Positions 48,798-62,256 of a DNA stretch of 64,000 nucleotides are shown here, piece after piece. The stretch is from Polaromonas sp. Its GTDB lineage: Bacteria; Pseudomonadota; Gammaproteobacteria; Burkholderiales; Burkholderiaceae_C. Positions within the stretch are counted from its first letter, which is position 1, and every line of letters starts with the position of its first letter. Made by a program: the position numbers and the translations under genes. Under the pieces are notes generated by a model that ran no database searches, was not told the DNA's origin, and worked only from the letters and a program-made list of their open reading frames with translations. Location: assembly GCA_028291985.1 (NCBI GenBank), contig JAQGNE010000032.1, forward strand, positions 62,001 to 126,000, given 5' to 3'.

Positions 48798-48843
48798 GTT
48801 TTTGTGGTATTGGGGCGCTTGGCGTGAGCGCCTTAAAGGCCCG

Positions 48844-49395
48844 CTAGAAATCGGTGGTTTTGAAGTTCTGGTTTTTAAGCCGGCGCACCACCGCTGCCGC
48901 CGACGACACCGGCGCACCACCGTCACAAAGGCCTGAGCGTGCCAGATGCAGCGCGTGTTTCGACGGCATGGTGTCAAAAACAGAACGCCACTCGGGCCGC
49001 GCAATGCGGCTCCAGCTGCCATCCGAAGCGTGCCGCGCATAGGTTTTGAATTCTCCGGTTGCGCAGCGTATAGCTTCGTACATCACGTTTTTCGCACCGC
49101 TCCGGCTTGAAGCAACCACCACATAACGTACCAAGCCATCGCTCGGGGTGAACCTTATCGTGCCTGGGTCTATGCCATACACCAGCGATGAACTGCCGGC
49201 ACCATCAAATGGCACGAGTTTGCTGAAGTCGACCGCAGGCGGTAGCGGTGTCTCCGATTCAGACCAGTCCGGATCGTCCGCATTGGTCTGCGCCAGCGCA
49301 GCGCTGCAAAGCCCCAGCAAGGTGACGCTCAACAGCGTCCGAAATGCCTGGGCTGTACACGATCCAGCGCGAGGAAAGAATCGGTTCGAGGTCAT
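48844..49395 (-). CDS. CNP1-like family protein, secreted
   Basis: Signal peptide; [82 protein letters not shown]. Confidence 0.88.
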   Translation of the reverse strand: MTSNRFFPRAGSCTAQAFRTLLSVTLLGLCSAALAQTNADDPDWSESETPLPPAVDFSKLVPFDGAGSSSLVYGIDPGTIRFTPSDGLVRYVVVASSRSGAKNVMYEAIRCATGEFKTYARHASDGSWSRIARPEWRSVFDTMPSKHALHLARSGLCDGGAPVSSAAAVVRRLKNQNFKTTDF

Positions 49396-50087
49396 AGCTT
49401 GTTGGTCAGGTTGTCTGCGTTAAGGCTGGTTTGGGGATCGGGCTCAAAGGTCGCGCCTGGTGGCAACTCAAAAGCCGGACCAAACCTGCCGGCCACATGG
49501 GACCCGGCATCAAGACCCGAAGACAGCTCGCGCGCATGCACCGCGCCCCGCAGGTAACGGTTGCGTGGATCGGCCCTTGTCTCCATGCGGGCATCCTGCC
49601 GGGTGTTGAGCCGGGGAACAAAGCGCGCAAGTTCGGTCAGTGCCATTTCATAAACACCTCGCTTGAACTCCACCACCACATCAAGCGGCACCCAGTAGTC
49701 GTTCCAACGCCAGGCGTCGAACTCCGGATGATCGGTGGCGCGCAGGTTCAAGTCCCAGTCGTGTCCGACCAGCTGCAGGAGAAACCAGATTTGCTTCTGG
49801 CCTTTGTAATGTCCGCGCGCATCGCGGCGGATGAACCGGTCAGGCACCTCATAGCGCAACCAGTCTCGGGTTCGGGCCAGCACGTGTACATGCTGGGGGA
49901 AGAGCCCTACCTCTTCATGCAACTCGCGGAACATGGCTTGCTCGGGGTTTTCGCCCCGGTCAATGCCACCCTGCGGGAACTGCCAAGAGTGGGTTCTGAT
50001 CCGCTTGCCCCAAAATACCTGACTTCTCTGGTTGAGCAAGATGATGCCGACGTTGGGCCTAAAGCCGTCCCGGTCAAGCATAATCAA
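49392..50087 (-). CDS. rppH: RNA pyrophosphohydrolase
   Basis: [60 protein letters not shown]. Confidence 0.96.
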   Translation of the reverse strand: MIMLDRDGFRPNVGIILLNQRSQVFWGKRIRTHSWQFPQGGIDRGENPEQAMFRELHEEVGLFPQHVHVLARTRDWLRYEVPDRFIRRDARGHYKGQKQIWFLLQLVGHDWDLNLRATDHPEFDAWRWNDYWVPLDVVVEFKRGVYEMALTELARFVPRLNTRQDARMETRADPRNRYLRGAVHARELSSGLDAGSHVAGRFGPAFELPPGATFEPDPQTSLNADNLTNKL

Positions 50088-50184
50088 ACCTCAAATTTTT
50101 TAAACTGAGTCCATTATGCACAGCGCCGGCAAGCATGCCAAACGCGCTGTCCGACTCTAGCCCCAACCCCCAGAAAAATAGCCC

Positions 50185-51957
50185 ATGAAAGCTTCGCAGT
50201 TTTTCATTTCGACCCTCAAGGAAGCGCCGGCTGATGCTGAAGTGGTGAGCCATCAACTCATGATGCGCGCGGGGATGATCAAGAAACTCGGTGCTGGCAT
50301 TTACAACTACATGCCCATGGGCCTGCGCGTCATTCGCAAGGTCGAGGCCATTGTTCGTGAAGAGATGAACCGGGCTGGCGCCATCGAGATGACCATGCCG
50401 GTGATTCAACCTGCCGAACTGTGGCAGGAGACCGCCCGCTTCGAGAAGATGGGGCCCGAGCTGTTGCGCATCAAAGACCGGCATGGTCGCGACTTCGTGG
50501 TTCAGCCGACCAGTGAGGAGGCGGTGACTGACGTCGTGCGTCAGGACATCAAAAGCTACAAGCAGCTGCCGAAAAATTTCTACCAGATCCAGACCAAGTT
50601 TCGCGATGAGCGACGTCCTCGCTTCGGCCTGATGCGCGGGCGAGAGTTCATCATGAAAGATGCGTACAGCTTTGACCGAGACCAGACCGCTGCCAAGGCA
50701 AGCTACCAGGTCATGGCGCAGGCCTACCGCCGCATATTTGATCGCTTCGGCCTGACCTACCGTGCGGTCGCTGCCGACAGCGGCGCGATTGGCGGCGACT
50801 TGAGCGAAGAGTTTCAGGTAATTGCCGCGACTGGCGAGGACGCTATCGTCTATTGCCCTGAAAGCGATTACGCCGCCAACATGGAAAAAGCCGAAGCACT
50901 GGCGCCTCAAATATCACGCCTGAAGCCTTCGCAGGAGCTGACCAAAACACCGACACCCGGCAAGGCAACCTGTCAGGATGTCGCCGCGCTGCTTACGGTT
51001 CCTTTGCAATCCACGGTCAAGTCGCTGGTATTGGCTACCGACAGAACCAACGAGGCGGGCGAAGCCATCAATCCGCAGATTTGGCTACTGCTGCTTCGAG
51101 GCGACCATGACATGAACGAGGTGAAGGCTTCCAAGGTTCCGGGTCTCGGCGCCAACTATCGCTTTGCCAGTCTGCCCGAGATTGAGGAGCACTTCGGCTG
51201 CAAGCCTGGTTATCTCGGGCCGTTGCAACTCAGGGCGCCTGTGAAGCTGGTGGTAGACCGTGAGGTTGCCGTCATGGCTGACTGGATCTGCGGCGCCAAT
51301 GCCGAAGATTTCCACTTTACCGGCGTCAACTGGGGCCGGGACTTGCCCGAGCCGGACCTGGTTGCAGACCTTCGCAATGTGGTGGTGGGCGACGCGTCAC
51401 CCGACGGCAAGGGTGTGCTGGCCATCGAACGCGGCATCGAGGTCGGCCATGTGTTTTATCTCGGCACCAAATATTCAAAGGCCATGAACGCCAGTTTTCT
51501 TGACGAAAACGGCAAGCCGCAGTTTTTTGAAATGGGGTGCTACGGCATCGGCGTGACACGGCTTCCGGCAGCCGCCATCGAGCAGAATCACGATGCCCGC
51601 GGCATGATCTGGCCGGACGCGATTGCGCCGTTTACCGTGGTTCTGTGCCCTATCAGCCCAGACCGTTTTCCTGACGTCAAGGCTGCGGCCGACAAGCTCT
51701 ATGCAGAGCTGATCGCTCACGGTGTGGATGTCATCCTGGATGACCGCGGCGAGCGGCCGGGCGGCATGTTTGCCGACTGGGAACTGATTGGCGTGCCGCA
51801 CCGCATCACCATTGGCGACCGGGGCCTTAAGGACGGCTCGCTGGAATACCAGCACCGTCGGGACACCGAATCCACCAAAATCGAAGTCTCAGGCGCCAGC
51901 GAGTTCATTCTCTCGAGGTTGTTTCCGGCGACGTTGCCGGCCGCGCTGACAACCTGA
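50185..51957 (+). CDS. proS: Prolyl-tRNA synthetase
   Basis: [65 protein letters not shown]. Confidence 0.98.
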   Translation: MKASQFFISTLKEAPADAEVVSHQLMMRAGMIKKLGAGIYNYMPMGLRVIRKVEAIVREEMNRAGAIEMTMPVIQPAELWQETARFEKMGPELLRIKDRHGRDFVVQPTSEEAVTDVVRQDIKSYKQLPKNFYQIQTKFRDERRPRFGLMRGREFIMKDAYSFDRDQTAAKASYQVMAQAYRRIFDRFGLTYRAVAADSGAIGGDLSEEFQVIAATGEDAIVYCPESDYAANMEKAEALAPQISRLKPSQELTKTPTPGKATCQDVAALLTVPLQSTVKSLVLATDRTNEAGEAINPQIWLLLLRGDHDMNEVKASKVPGLGANYRFASLPEIEEHFGCKPGYLGPLQLRAPVKLVVDREVAVMADWICGANAEDFHFTGVNWGRDLPEPDLVADLRNVVVGDASPDGKGVLAIERGIEVGHVFYLGTKYSKAMNASFLDENGKPQFFEMGCYGIGVTRLPAAAIEQNHDARGMIWPDAIAPFTVVLCPISPDRFPDVKAAADKLYAELIAHGVDVILDDRGERPGGMFADWELIGVPHRITIGDRGLKDGSLEYQHRRDTESTKIEVSGASEFILSRLFPATLPAALTT

Positions 51958-51973
51958 GAGTTTTTCATCAACG

Positions 51974-52666
51974 ATGTCGTTGAACGATTCCTGCAAGTTA
52001 TTTCGCCCTGCTGTTGACGGCGTTTGCATCGATCCCGCAATGCCGCATCATCCATCCCGGCGGCGCTGGCTGCTGTCTGTGGCTACCGGTCCAATGCCGC
52101 TCTTGTTTTCTGGCGGAGCGCAGGCTGGCGGCCAGCTTGAAGAACCGCTGATGGACTCGGTCCGAACTGCGCTGAGTTCGGCTGTTGCAAACCAGGCCCC
52201 ACCGGTGCCAGAGTTTCGTGATACCGAAAGCCGCATGCGCTATTTGCGGTGGCTGGGCGCCATGAGCGACCGCCTGAAGCGCAAGACGCCAGAATTGCAG
52301 ATTCGCACCGAGTTTTTGCAGACCGTCTGGTATGAAACCAAGCGAGCGGGGCTGGACACCACGCTGGTCCTCGGCCTGATCCAGGTGGAAAGCAATTTCC
52401 GGAAATTTGCTGTGAGTGTGGTCGGCGCTCGCGGCTATATGCAGGTCATGCCGTTCTGGACGCGGGTGATCGGCGACGGCGACCCCTCCAAGCTGTTTCA
52501 TATGCAGACCAACCTGCGCTTTGGCTGCGTGATCCTTCGGCACTATCTGGACCGCGAAAAAGGCGATCTCTTCATGGGGCTGGGGCGCTACAACGGCTCA
52601 CGGGGCAAGGCGCCCTACCCGAATGCGGTATTGGCTGCCAGTAAACAATGGGAAATGCCCAGCTGA
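51974..52666 (+). CDS. Soluble lytic transglycosylase-like protein
   Basis: LVLGLIQVESNFRKFAVSVVGARGYMQVMPFW...NLRFGCVILRHYLDRE...LGRYNGSRG. Confidence 0.9.
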   Translation: MSLNDSCKLFRPAVDGVCIDPAMPHHPSRRRWLLSVATGPMPLLFSGGAQAGGQLEEPLMDSVRTALSSAVANQAPPVPEFRDTESRMRYLRWLGAMSDRLKRKTPELQIRTEFLQTVWYETKRAGLDTTLVLGLIQVESNFRKFAVSVVGARGYMQVMPFWTRVIGDGDPSKLFHMQTNLRFGCVILRHYLDREKGDLFMGLGRYNGSRGKAPYPNAVLAASKQWEMPS

Positions 52667-52715
52667 GTAAAAAATTGCGCGCTGGATGGCTTCCATCAAT
52701 AATTTTGTGCCATTT

Positions 52716-52765
52716 ATGCCTCTAGCCCAATCTATTAAAGGACGTGTAGCTATAAATATCATAGC
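52716..52765 (-). repeat. Dispersed palindromic repeat, copy F
   Basis: Minus strand GCTATGATATTTATAGCTACACGTCCTTTAATAGATTGGGCTAGAGGCAT. Confidence 0.8.
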
Positions 52766-52784
52766 AAATTACGAGGCTTCGATC

Positions 52785-53354
52785 TCAATCCTGAAGACAG
52801 GTAACGCCTTTAAAACCGCGCTCCAGGGCAAACCAGTCCAGTACCGGAAGCGTGCCAGGCAACACCGGCTTGACCGCGACCGGCAGGGATTGCCAGGCAA
52901 AAGCCTGACCTTCATGCATCTGCAGCTCTCCGGTCCATTCGAACACCTTGCAAAAATTCAGGCTTACCAGGGCGTGTGGATAGTCAACCCGTTCTACCCG
53001 CCAGGGCTGCACTGCAGCAATCGTGATGCCGATTTCCTCAAGCAACTCGCGGCGCAAGGCCTGCTCGACGGTTTCACCAGCTTCAAGCTTGCCGCCCGGA
53101 AACTCCCAGTAGCCTTCATACACCTTGCCGGCAGGTCTCGACGTCAGCAGGAACTGACCATCCGCCCGGATAAGCACACCGACCGCAACATCCACGGTTT
53201 TGCGATCAGGTCCACCCTCACGCGGGCGGTCAGCGTCAGCCATCAGTACCGGCATTGAAAGCTCGGCTGCGTGTGGGTCCTCAAGCCTGGGCCGCAAGAA
53301 AACAGCTTTTCCGGGCTGCACGCAAACCGGCTCGCCGGTGAAGAGCGAGCTCAC
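52785..53354 (-). CDS. NUDIX hydrolase (MutT-like); true start uncertain (possibly MPVLMADADRP)
   Basis: VAVGVLIRADGQFLLTSRPAGKVYEGYWEFPGGKLEAGETVEQALRRELLEEIGI. Confidence 0.88.
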   Translation of the reverse strand: MSSLFTGEPVCVQPGKAVFLRPRLEDPHAAELSMPVLMADADRPREGGPDRKTVDVAVGVLIRADGQFLLTSRPAGKVYEGYWEFPGGKLEAGETVEQALRRELLEEIGITIAAVQPWRVERVDYPHALVSLNFCKVFEWTGELQMHEGQAFAWQSLPVAVKPVLPGTLPVLDWFALERGFKGVTCLQD

Positions 53355-54217
53355 TGTTTGCCGGCATGATCACGCGCAAACTGATAAGCCACACGGCCAC
53401 TGCGCGAGCCTCGCTCCAGCGCCCAGACCAGAGAAGCCGGCCGCGCGGCGTCAATGGCCATCTGGCTCATGCCAAACGACGACAGCCACTGCGCAACGAT
53501 AGTGAGGTATTCATCCTGGCTGAAAGGATAAAAACTGACCCATAACCCGAAACGCTCGGAGAGCGATATTTTTTCCTCGACCACTTCGCCGGGATGCACT
53601 TCACCGTCTTCGCTGTGGGTGTAGGTCAGGTTCTCCGACATGTACTCGGGCAGCAGATGCCGGCGGTTGCTGGTGGCGTAAACCAGTACGTTGGGCGTTG
53701 CGGCAGCGACCGACCCGTCGAGCATCGATTTCAGCGCCTTGTACCCCGGCTCGCCCTCCTCAAAACTGAGGTCGTCGCAAAACACGATGAATTTTTCGGG
53801 CAATGCCGAGACGACATCGACAATGTCGGGCAGATCGGTCAGGTCGGCCTTGTCGACTTCGATCAAACGCAGCCCGCGCCCGGCATATTCATGCAGGCAG
53901 GCGCGAATCAGCGAGGACTTTCCGGTTCCGCGGGCGCCTGTCAGCAGCACATTGTTGGCGGGCTTGCCGTTCACAAATTGATCGGTGTTGCGCCGGATCT
54001 TTTCCTTCTGGTCGTCGATTTCCTTCAGGTCGTCCAGGGCCATCGCGCCCACATGGCGAACCGGCTCGAGCGAGCCGTGGCCAGAACTGCGCTTGCGGTA
54101 GCGGTAGGCAATTGAAGCCGTCCAGTCCGGCGCCGTGAGTGGTTGCGGCAGCACCGACTCGATACGGGCTACCAGGGACTCAACCCGGGTCATCAGGCGT
54201 TCAAACTGTTCGTTCAT
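53351..54217 (-). CDS. DUF815-family ATP-binding protein (AAA-like)
   Basis: NNVLLTGARGTGKSSLIRACLHEYAGRGLRLIEVDK, FCDDLSFEEGEPGYKALKSMLDGS; ATG 54217. Confidence 0.9.
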   Translation of the reverse strand: MNEQFERLMTRVESLVARIESVLPQPLTAPDWTASIAYRYRKRSSGHGSLEPVRHVGAMALDDLKEIDDQKEKIRRNTDQFVNGKPANNVLLTGARGTGKSSLIRACLHEYAGRGLRLIEVDKADLTDLPDIVDVVSALPEKFIVFCDDLSFEEGEPGYKALKSMLDGSVAAATPNVLVYATSNRRHLLPEYMSENLTYTHSEDGEVHPGEVVEEKISLSERFGLWVSFYPFSQDEYLTIVAQWLSSFGMSQMAIDAARPASLVWALERGSRSGRVAYQFARDHAGKQ

Positions 54218-54291
54218 GGTGGTATGCGAAGGATCGGGCAAGCGGAAAAAGAAGAACCGGAAACAAATGCAAGCAGTGACGGCGACTGGTT

Positions 54292-55533
54292 TCAGCTGCG
54301 ATAGTCAGCATTGATCTTGACGTAGTCATACGACAGATCACATGTCCAGACGGTATCGGTAGCCGGCCCGCGGCCCAGCACAACACGTACACCGATCTCG
54401 CTTTGGGACATCACGCGCTGGCCGTCGGCTTCGACATAAGCCGGATCACGCCCCCCGTTTTTAGCGACCAGCACGTCATCGAGGTACAGGTCAATGCCTG
54501 TCTGGTCAAGATCGTCGATTCCCGCATAGCCGACCGCGGCAAGAATCCGGCCCAGATTAGGATCACTGGCGAAAAAAGCGGTCTTGACCAGCGGCGAATG
54601 CGCAATTGAATAAGCCACCTGCCTGCACTCGGCGGCGTTTTTTCCGCCTTCTACCGTGATGGTGATGAATTTGGTCGCGCCCTCGCCGTCCCGTACGATG
54701 GCCTGGGCGAGCTTGCGGGCCACATCAAGCATGGCTGCGCGAAGCGCCTGGCCGTCGCTGCCATCGAGCGACGCAATTTCTGCGTTGCCAGCCTTGTGGG
54801 TGGCGATGACCACAAACGAGTCGTTGGTCGAGGTGTCGCCATCCACCGTGACACGGTTGAAAGAGCCCTCGGCCAGATCACTCGCCAGCTGCTTCATGAG
54901 CCCTGGCGCGATGCAGGCGTCGGTTGCCATGAATCCCAGCATGGTTGCCATGTTCGGGCGAATCATGCCCGCGCCCTTGCTGATGCCGGTAACGGTCACC
55001 TGCTTGCCGCCAACCGAGACGCGGCTGGAAAACGCTTTGGCCACCGTGTCGGTGGTCATGATCGCTTCAGCGGCCCTTGCCCAGTTGTTTTCCCTGGCGT
55101 CTGCGATGGCGCCGGCCAGTCCGGCTGCAATACGCTCATGCGGCAATGGCTCCATGATCACGCCGGTTGAAAACGGCAACACCTGCTCGGGGGCAAGTTC
55201 GAGTTCGCGCGCCAACGCGATGCAGCTTGACAGCGCACGGCTCAAACCGTCGCGGCCGGTGCCTGCATTGGCGTTGCCCGTGTTGATCAGCAGGGCACGG
55301 ATGCCCAGGCTCTTGCCACCGTTTTTTGCCAGGTGCTCACGGCATATCTGCACAGGCGCGGCACAGAATCGGTTCTGGGTAAATACGGCGCCGACAGAGG
55401 TACCCTCATCCAGTAGCAGTACGGCCAGATCCTTGCGGTTGGCCTTTCGAATACCCGCTTCGGTGATACCCCAGCGCACGCCGGCTACAGGATAAAGATG
55501 GTCGGCAGGCGTTGCCACCAGATTAACGGGCAT
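54292..55533 (-). CDS. argJ: Bifunctional glutamate N-acetyltransferase/ornithine acetyltransferase
   Basis: [22 protein letters not shown]...[23 protein letters not shown]...[10 protein letters not shown]. Confidence 0.97.
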   Translation of the reverse strand: MPVNLVATPADHLYPVAGVRWGITEAGIRKANRKDLAVLLLDEGTSVGAVFTQNRFCAAPVQICREHLAKNGGKSLGIRALLINTGNANAGTGRDGLSRALSSCIALARELELAPEQVLPFSTGVIMEPLPHERIAAGLAGAIADARENNWARAAEAIMTTDTVAKAFSSRVSVGGKQVTVTGISKGAGMIRPNMATMLGFMATDACIAPGLMKQLASDLAEGSFNRVTVDGDTSTNDSFVVIATHKAGNAEIASLDGSDGQALRAAMLDVARKLAQAIVRDGEGATKFITITVEGGKNAAECRQVAYSIAHSPLVKTAFFASDPNLGRILAAVGYAGIDDLDQTGIDLYLDDVLVAKNGGRDPAYVEADGQRVMSQSEIGVRVVLGRGPATDTVWTCDLSYDYVKINADYRS

Positions 55534-55592
55534 TTTTGACTCCAGTGAGACGCGTTTTCACGCAGGTAAGGCATCCAGCCGATGACGAAAGC

Positions 55593-58373
<2,781 letters not shown>

Positions 58374-58512
58374 AAATGCGAGGCCGCCCTGACGCGCTTG
58401 CAAACGCAATCAGTGCGGCCGGAATCCTTGTTGATGAAGAAATCAGGTATGGGCGCTACGGCTGGGTTCAACTGTACGCAAACCCCGGATTTTAGCGCCC
58501 CTGCGCAAGCCG

Positions 58513-59496
58513 CTATTTGGCCCGGTGCGACGAGCCTGGGTAGGTCTGGGGAGTTCGGCCGGTTGCCGAAGCCAACTGGGCCATGGGCAAATTTTTCCCC
58601 GCATCAAGAAACTTCTGGGGGTCCTGAAAAACGCCCTGAACCAGCACTTCGAAATGCAGATGCGGGCCTGTAGAGCGACCCGTGGTGCCGACTTCAGCTA
58701 ACTTTTGACCGCGCTTGATCAGGTCGCCTTTCTTGACGAAGGTGCGGGATGCATGCGCATACCGTGTGATGAGATCGTTGCCATGGGCAACTTCAACCAT
58801 ATTGCCGTATGCAGGGTGGTACTCCTGCGCGACAACGACACCGCCAGCGGCGGCTACGATAGCGGTGCCCGGCTCGGAAGGAAAGTCGAGTCCGGTATGA
58901 AGCGCGGAGCGACCGTTGAGCGGGTCAATACGCCAGCCAAAAGATGATCCCAATGACCCGTCCAGCACAGGTTGTTGGGTAGGAAGCATCAGCTTTTTGA
59001 TTTTCTGGTCGAAGAGCCTTGACTCCATCAACGTCATCAAGTCGACCCGCTGGCCTGTGAGCTTGTCGAGGTCATTCAGCGTTGCCTCCAGTTGCTCCAT
59101 GGTCAGCGATCGGCCGGCAACCAGAGCGCCACCGCTGCCACGGCTGGATTTCATGTCTGCCGGGCTGACGCCAGCAAGCCCCGACACCCGCTCGCCCAGG
59201 GACTCGAGCTGCCCGAGCTTGGCCTGCATTTCGCCCAGACGTTTAGCCATCACATCCAGGTTTTCTCGCATGAAGCGATCACGCTGATCAAACTCATCCT
59301 TGGCCACCAGCCTGACCAGCGCGCCCACGACAGGCCAGCCTTCACGAGCGCCTTTCAAAAAGACCCAGTGGTACATGCCAGCGGCCACGATCATGAGCAC
59401 AAATGCGGCAAGCAAGCCCACAACGATCAGCCGCGTACCGCTCAGATAGACCGCGCGGCTTTTTGCAAGCCACGCATCCGTGATAATCAAATGCAC
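58513..59496 (-). CDS. M23-family peptidase (LytM domain)
   Basis: SSFGWRIDPLNGRSALHTGLDFPSEPGTAIVAAAGGVVV...VGTTGRSTGPHLHFEVLVQG. Confidence 0.95.
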   Translation of the reverse strand: MHLIITDAWLAKSRAVYLSGTRLIVVGLLAAFVLMIVAAGMYHWVFLKGAREGWPVVGALVRLVAKDEFDQRDRFMRENLDVMAKRLGEMQAKLGQLESLGERVSGLAGVSPADMKSSRGSGGALVAGRSLTMEQLEATLNDLDKLTGQRVDLMTLMESRLFDQKIKKLMLPTQQPVLDGSLGSSFGWRIDPLNGRSALHTGLDFPSEPGTAIVAAAGGVVVAQEYHPAYGNMVEVAHGNDLITRYAHASRTFVKKGDLIKRGQKLAEVGTTGRSTGPHLHFEVLVQGVFQDPQKFLDAGKNLPMAQLASATGRTPQTYPGSSHRAK

Positions 59497-59540
59497 CTGT
59501 CGTCCTTTTAGCTGAGTTAACTAGGCCGTGCAGGCACCAC

Positions 59541-59885
59541 ATGCCTTATTACGCTTTCCAGCCCGACGCCTCACGATCTGCCCTGGGTACCAGGGCGGTC
59601 ACTGCACACCAGGCTGTGCAAAACTCTCCTGCACTCGGCCAGCTGGCTCTGCTCATGCGGGAGTCAAGCGAGCGGCTCAAAGCCATCGAGGCGTTACTGC
59701 CGCACGCCCTGCGCTCATCCATAAAAGCGGGACCGATTGACGGCGAAAGCTGGTGTTTGCTGGTCAGCGGAAATGCAGCCGCCGCGAAATTGAGACAACT
59801 GACGCCGCTTATCCAGTCCTGTCTTGCAGACAGAGGCTGGAAGGTTACATCAATTCGCGTGAAGATACTAACGGGACGGCAATAA
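59541..59885 (+). CDS. DUF721/DciA-like helicase-loader family protein
   Basis: LLPHALRSSIKAGPIDGESWCLLVSGNAAAAKLRQLTPLIQSCLADRGWKVTSIRVKI; conserved neighbourhood M23-secA. Confidence 0.75.
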   Translation: MPYYAFQPDASRSALGTRAVTAHQAVQNSPALGQLALLMRESSERLKAIEALLPHALRSSIKAGPIDGESWCLLVSGNAAAAKLRQLTPLIQSCLADRGWKVTSIRVKILTGRQ

Positions 59886-59991
59886 GCGCTTGGCGTGCAT
59901 TGCGGAACAGCGCCGCATCAGAGCGATGCATGCGCTATTGAAAAGAGAGCGTAGACCCCGCATACATAGGGGGGAAATGCTGAAATTGAAA

Positions 59992-60067
59992 TGGTGCCGA
60001 TTATCGGAATCGAACTGATGACCTACCGCTTACAAGGCGGTTGCTCTACCAACTGAGCTAAATCGGC
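59992..60067 (-). tRNA. tRNA-Thr (anticodon TGT)
   Basis: Minus strand GCCGATTTAGCTCAGTTGGTAGAGCAACCGCCTTGTAAGCGGTAGGTCATCAGTTCGATTCCGATAATCGGCACCA: full cloverleaf with encoded CCA. Confidence 0.97.
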
Positions 60068-60079
60068 ACGACGGGTATT

Positions 60080-60697
60080 CTACTTCACCCGCTTAAGAGA
60101 AGGCCGACCACTCTGCTTGGGTTTGGGCGGTTCAGGGGGTGTTTTGTCGTCTTCTGTTACCGCGTTGTGGCTGTCCGCTGGAACGAGCTGCACGATTTTG
60201 GAGTCAGTGCTTTTCGGCACGCTAACTAGCACGCCCTCCGAAACGGTTGACCCTTTTAAAGCGGTCTTCGGGTCGGCGTCATCGGGGGATGCAATGCTGG
60301 GTGCCTCATGGCGATCAGCATCACTCGCCGGAATGGCCGATAAGCCTGAACCGGCGTCTGTCCCGCCTTGCACCATGCCCGGCATCGGAAAAGCCATGCC
60401 CTGACCGTTTTCACGGGCGTAAATCGCAATCACACGGCTGATCGGCACCATGATGTCGCGCGCGCTGCCTGCAAACCTGGCCTTGAATTCAATATATTCG
60501 TTGCCAAGCTTGAGGGACGATGTGGCATCAAAGCTGATATTGAGAACGATCTCATGGTTCTTGACGTACTCGCGCGGCACCTGCACGGAATCATCCACGG
60601 ATACCGCCACATAGGGTGTCAGCCCGTTATCGGTACACCACTCGTACAGCGCCCGTATCAGATACGGACGGGTTGACGTGGAATCAGGAGCATTCAT
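60080..60697 (-). CDS. sspB: ClpXP specificity-enhancing factor SspB
   Basis: STRPYLIRALYEWCTDNGLTPYVAVSVDDSVQVPREYVKNHEIVLNISFDATSSLKLGNEYIEFKARFAG. Confidence 0.95.
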   Translation of the reverse strand: MNAPDSTSTRPYLIRALYEWCTDNGLTPYVAVSVDDSVQVPREYVKNHEIVLNISFDATSSLKLGNEYIEFKARFAGSARDIMVPISRVIAIYARENGQGMAFPMPGMVQGGTDAGSGLSAIPASDADRHEAPSIASPDDADPKTALKGSTVSEGVLVSVPKSTDSKIVQLVPADSHNAVTEDDKTPPEPPKPKQSGRPSLKRVK

Positions 60698-60725
60698 GAA
60701 CTGGGACAAATCGCCACCGCCCTGT

Positions 60726-61337
60726 TTACTTACGCATGACTTTTTCAGATGGCGTCAGTGCCTCAATATAGGCGGGGCGCGAGAAAATACGCTCGGCATA
60801 CTTTAACAATGGCGCGGCGTTTTTCGAGAGATCGATATCGTAGTAATCAAGACGCCAGAGCAACGGCGCAATCGCCACATCCAGCATCGAGAAGTTATCG
60901 CCCAGCATAAACTTGTTCTTCAGAAAAATCGGCGCCAGCTGCGTCAAGCGGTCCTTGATATGTGCGCGTGCTTTCTCAAGCGCCTTCTCATTGCCCTTCG
61001 CGGCACGCGATTCGAGCGTGTTGACATGTACGAAAAGCTCCTTCTCGAAATTGAGAAGAAACAGACGCACCCGTGCGCGGTCAACCGGGTCCCCGGGCAT
61101 AAGTTGCGGGTGTGGAAAACGCTCATCAATATATTCATTGATGATGTTTGACTCATAAAGGATCAGGTCGCGTTCGACCAGGATAGGAACCTGGCCGTAG
61201 GGGTTCATGACATTGATGTCTTCAGGCTTGTTGTACAGGTCGACATCGCGGATTTCAAAATCCATGCCTTTCTCGAACAACACAAAACGGCAGCGGTGGG
61301 AAAACGGGCAGGTCGTACCTGAATATAAAACCATCAT
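60726..61337 (-). CDS. sspA: Stringent starvation protein A (GST fold)
   Basis: MMVLYSGTTCPFSHRCRFVLFEKGMDFEIRDVDLYNKPEDINVMNPYGQVPILVERDLILYESNIINEYIDERFPHPQLMP. Confidence 0.96.
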   Translation of the reverse strand: MMVLYSGTTCPFSHRCRFVLFEKGMDFEIRDVDLYNKPEDINVMNPYGQVPILVERDLILYESNIINEYIDERFPHPQLMPGDPVDRARVRLFLLNFEKELFVHVNTLESRAAKGNEKALEKARAHIKDRLTQLAPIFLKNKFMLGDNFSMLDVAIAPLLWRLDYYDIDLSKNAAPLLKYAERIFSRPAYIEALTPSEKVMRK

Positions 61338-61471
61338 GGCGAAGAACTCCTGAAAACAAAAGAGTGGAGGCCAAGCATCGAAGCTTTAACTCTCCACCCG
61401 AAGGTGCCGGCACGTTTTGCGAAATCAGTTATCGCTTGCCGGCAAGATACGCTTTACGCGTTGACTCTGTG

Positions 61472-62239
61472 TTACTTGACGTCTTTCCAGTACGCTGCGT
61501 TCAAACGCCATGCCACAAACGTCAGTAAGAGCAGGAAGAGCAGAACCCAGACACCGATACGCACTCGTGTGTTCTGTGCAGGCTCGCTCATCCATGTCAG
61601 ATAGCCCACCAGATCGCCCATTGCCTGGTCATACTGAAGCGGCGTCATCAGACCCGGCGTCACCTGCTGCCAGCCTTTGAGCACAGAGACCTTGTGACCG
61701 TGCTCCTCAAACTCTTCATAGACGGGTTTGCGCTGGCCCTGCAATTCCCACAACACATGCGGCATTGCCACATTAGGGTAAGCCAGGTTGTTCCAGCCAG
61801 TGGCTTTGCTGTCGTCGCGGTAGTAGGTACGCAGGTAGGTGTACAGATAATCCGCACCGGAGCCACCGGCACCCGAGCGCGAACGTGCAATCAGCGTCAG
61901 GTCTGGCGGGTTTCCGCCGAACCAGTCTTTGGCCTGCCGCGGATCAATCGCCGCCTTCATCGTCTCGCCGACCTTGTCAGTCGTGAAGAGCAGGTTTTCC
62001 TTGATTTGCTGATCTGTCAGGTTGATGTCTTTCAGGCGGTTGAAACGCATGAAAGCGGCAGAGTGACAGTTCAGGCAATAGTTGACAAACAACCGCGCAC
62101 CGTTCTGCAACGAACCCATATCGTTGGTGCGGTCGGGTGCCTTGTCCCAGACCACACCGCCTTCAGCCGCCTGAACGCCCGCCGAAAAACTGAGCGCCAT
62201 CATCAGCGCCACAAAAGGAGCAAATATCGATTTTTTCAT
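61472..62239 (-). CDS. petC: Ubiquinol-cytochrome c reductase, cytochrome c1
   Basis: Signal peptide at MKKSIFAPF; NYCLNCHSAAFMRFNRL heme motif; C-terminal TM. Confidence 0.95.
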   Translation of the reverse strand: MKKSIFAPFVALMMALSFSAGVQAAEGGVVWDKAPDRTNDMGSLQNGARLFVNYCLNCHSAAFMRFNRLKDINLTDQQIKENLLFTTDKVGETMKAAIDPRQAKDWFGGNPPDLTLIARSRSGAGGSGADYLYTYLRTYYRDDSKATGWNNLAYPNVAMPHVLWELQGQRKPVYEEFEEHGHKVSVLKGWQQVTPGLMTPLQYDQAMGDLVGYLTWMSEPAQNTRVRIGVWVLLFLLLLTFVAWRLNAAYWKDVK

Positions 62240-62256
62240 GGTGAGTAATCTCTGGC

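Noticed and set aside
48814-48832. Hairpin GGCGCT-tggcgtg-AGCGCC between convergent proB and CNP1 genes
   Set aside because: Short stem without a T-tract on either strand; could be a weak bidirectional terminator but not enough to call.
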